DNA of 64,000 bases from NCBI RefSeq assembly GCF_040215105.1, contig NZ_CP157875.1:4011501-4075500 (forward strand), read 5' to 3'. Below the pieces are notes generated by a model. It was given only the letters and a program-made list of their open reading frames with translations. It was not told the origin of the DNA and did not search any database. The position numbers were made by a program, and so were the translations under genes. Positions within the stretch are counted from its first letter, which is position 1; every line of letters starts with the position of its first letter. The stretch is from Aeromonas veronii. GTDB taxonomy: Bacteria > Pseudomonadota > Gammaproteobacteria > Enterobacterales > Aeromonadaceae. Below, one piece after another: positions 63,222 to 64,000 of this stretch.

Positions 63222-63959
63222 ATGAAGCTGAACACCCTGACCCTGATCGCCGCCCTCTCCGCCAGCATGCTGGCCCCGGCCCTGCACGCCGCCCCCTTCA
63301 CCCCGGAGCAGGAGGCGCGCATCAAGGAACTCATCCGCGAGACCCTGGTACAGAACCCCAAGATCCTCGACGAGGCGGCCGAATCCTGGGAGAAGCAGAA
63401 TGCCGCGGCCCAGGAGGCCCAGCTCGGTGACTTCATCAAGGGCAATCAGGACGTGCTGTTCAACAGCGCCACCAGCCCGCGCCTGGGAGCCAAGAACCCC
63501 AAGCTGACCCTGGTACTGTTCACCGATTACAACTGCCCCTACTGCAAGCAGTTTGACCCCGAGGTGACCAAGCTGCTCAAGGCCTACCCGAACGATCTGG
63601 GGCTGGTGATCAAGCTGCTGCCGTTCAAGGGGCAGACCTCCGCCAAGGCGGCCCAGTACAGCCTGACCCTGTGGCAGCAGGATCCGGCCCGCTTCCTCCC
63701 CCTGCACGACAAACTGATGAGCAAGCAGGGCATGCTGACGGAGGCGGACATCAACAAGGCGCTGGCAGCCACCGGCAACGTGGCGCTCAAGCCTGATGCC
63801 AAGGCCAGCGAGGAGCTGCGCAGCAGCCTGCGCATCGGCACACTCCTGGGGGTGCAGGGCACGCCGGCGACCCTGATCGGCAATCAGCTGGTTCCGGGCG
63901 CCCTGCCCTATGACCAGCTCGAGCAGCTGGTCAAGGCCGAACTGGCCAAGCGGACATGA
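63222..63959 (+). CDS. scsC: ScsC-type DsbA-family thiol:disulfide oxidoreductase
   Basis: The 245-residue protein has a signal peptide (NTLTLIAALSASMLAPALHA), an N-terminal helical stalk (PEQEARIKELIRETLVQNPK) like the trimerising stalk of ScsC, and a DsbA-like domain with the active site CPYC in FTDYNCPYCKQFDPE and the cis-Pro region GVQGTPATLIG. ScsC is a periplasmic disulfide isomerase or reductase tied to copper tolerance. It follows scsB by 10 bp. Confidence 0.85.
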   Translation: MKLNTLTLIAALSASMLAPALHAAPFTPEQEARIKELIRETLVQNPKILDEAAESWEKQNAAAQEAQLGDFIKGNQDVLFNSATSPRLGAKNPKLTLVLFTDYNCPYCKQFDPEVTKLLKAYPNDLGLVIKLLPFKGQTSAKAAQYSLTLWQQDPARFLPLHDKLMSKQGMLTEADINKALAATGNVALKPDAKASEELRSSLRIGTLLGVQGTPATLIGNQLVPGALPYDQLEQLVKAELAKRT

Positions 63960-63970
63960 GGAGGCCATCG

Positions 63971-64000
63971 ATGGAACTGCGACCACACAGACTGCGCATC
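63971..64000 (+). CDS. Start of the next scs-operon gene (partial, scsD position)
   Basis: The first ten codons (MELRPHRLRI) are visible, with GAGG ending 8 nt upstream of ATG 63971. In scs operons this place is held by scsD, a membrane-anchored thioredoxin-like protein, but too little is visible to confirm it. Confidence 0.4.
   Translation, partial: MELRPHRLRI

Noticed and set aside
61199-63445. Long minus-strand open frame (about 750 codons)
   Set aside because: Antisense to the scsB-type gene, with low-complexity Gln/Glu/Gly/Ala-rich translation and no domain.

Overview
The window looks like a chromosome segment of a high-GC gammaproteobacterium, most likely an Aeromonas. The reasons are gene order and content: alaS-lysC-csrA followed by tRNA-Ser and a tRNA-Arg array, recA-recX with pncC beside it, an MSHA-type pilin at the left edge, and lptF/lptG divergent from pepA-holC-valS. 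Genus is an inference; nothing here fixes the species.

Layout. 1-5906: end of a pilin gene, a small DUF5363-type gene, a GNAT acetyltransferase, an rRNA m5U methyltransferase (rlmD family) whose 3' end is tandemly repeated downstream, an ammonium channel gene (amtB) with a readable sigma-54 promoter and NtrC sites, and a VOC protein. About 5907-19668: a 13.7 kb integrated element in the 3' end of a tRNA-Leu(CAA). Its left part carries cargo (YgjV-like membrane protein, Crp/Fnr-type regulator, small periplasmic protein, AT-rich alpha/beta hydrolase). The middle is a six-gene overlapping operon of small membrane proteins ending in a lipoprotein, followed by an iteron array of 13 GAGGTAACC copies. 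The right part, on the minus strand, has a DUF927 replication-type protein, several tiny coupled genes, an Icd-like/immunity segment, an AlpA-type regulator, three consecutive terminators and a P4-type integrase. No capsid, tail, portal or terminase gene is visible, so it resembles a phage satellite or P4-like island.

19883-32430: RDD protein, lptF/lptG, pepA, holC, valS, a CNNM/CBS protein, a DedA protein, pbpG, five tRNA-Arg(ACG) genes and tRNA-Ser(GCT). 32591-42822: csrA, lysC, alaS, recX, recA (with LexA box), pncC, a Spy-like periplasmic protein, mutS. 42912-47437: a BCCT osmolyte transporter operon divergent from a MarR regulator resembling CosR/EctR, a YjaG-type protein and a 2-hydroxyacid dehydrogenase. 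47504-54651: mepM and the divergent znuA/znuCB zinc locus, with an unusual insert between them: a short LapD-like membrane protein with an unrecognisable or degenerate output domain, a TAXI-type solute-binding protein overlapping it, and a convergent LapG-type protease. 54670-64000: a LysR/EamA pair, a UDG-family protein, rarD, a GIY-YIG protein, a reduced psp operon (pspA-pspC-pspG) with a sigma-54 promoter, plsC, and an scs-type copper/thiol operon that runs off the right edge.

The two places most likely to hold something undescribed are the six-gene operon of the island (10393-12315) and the LapD-like/TAXI/LapG cluster (49112-52014). All calls come from reading the sequence and recalled family features; no database search was run.
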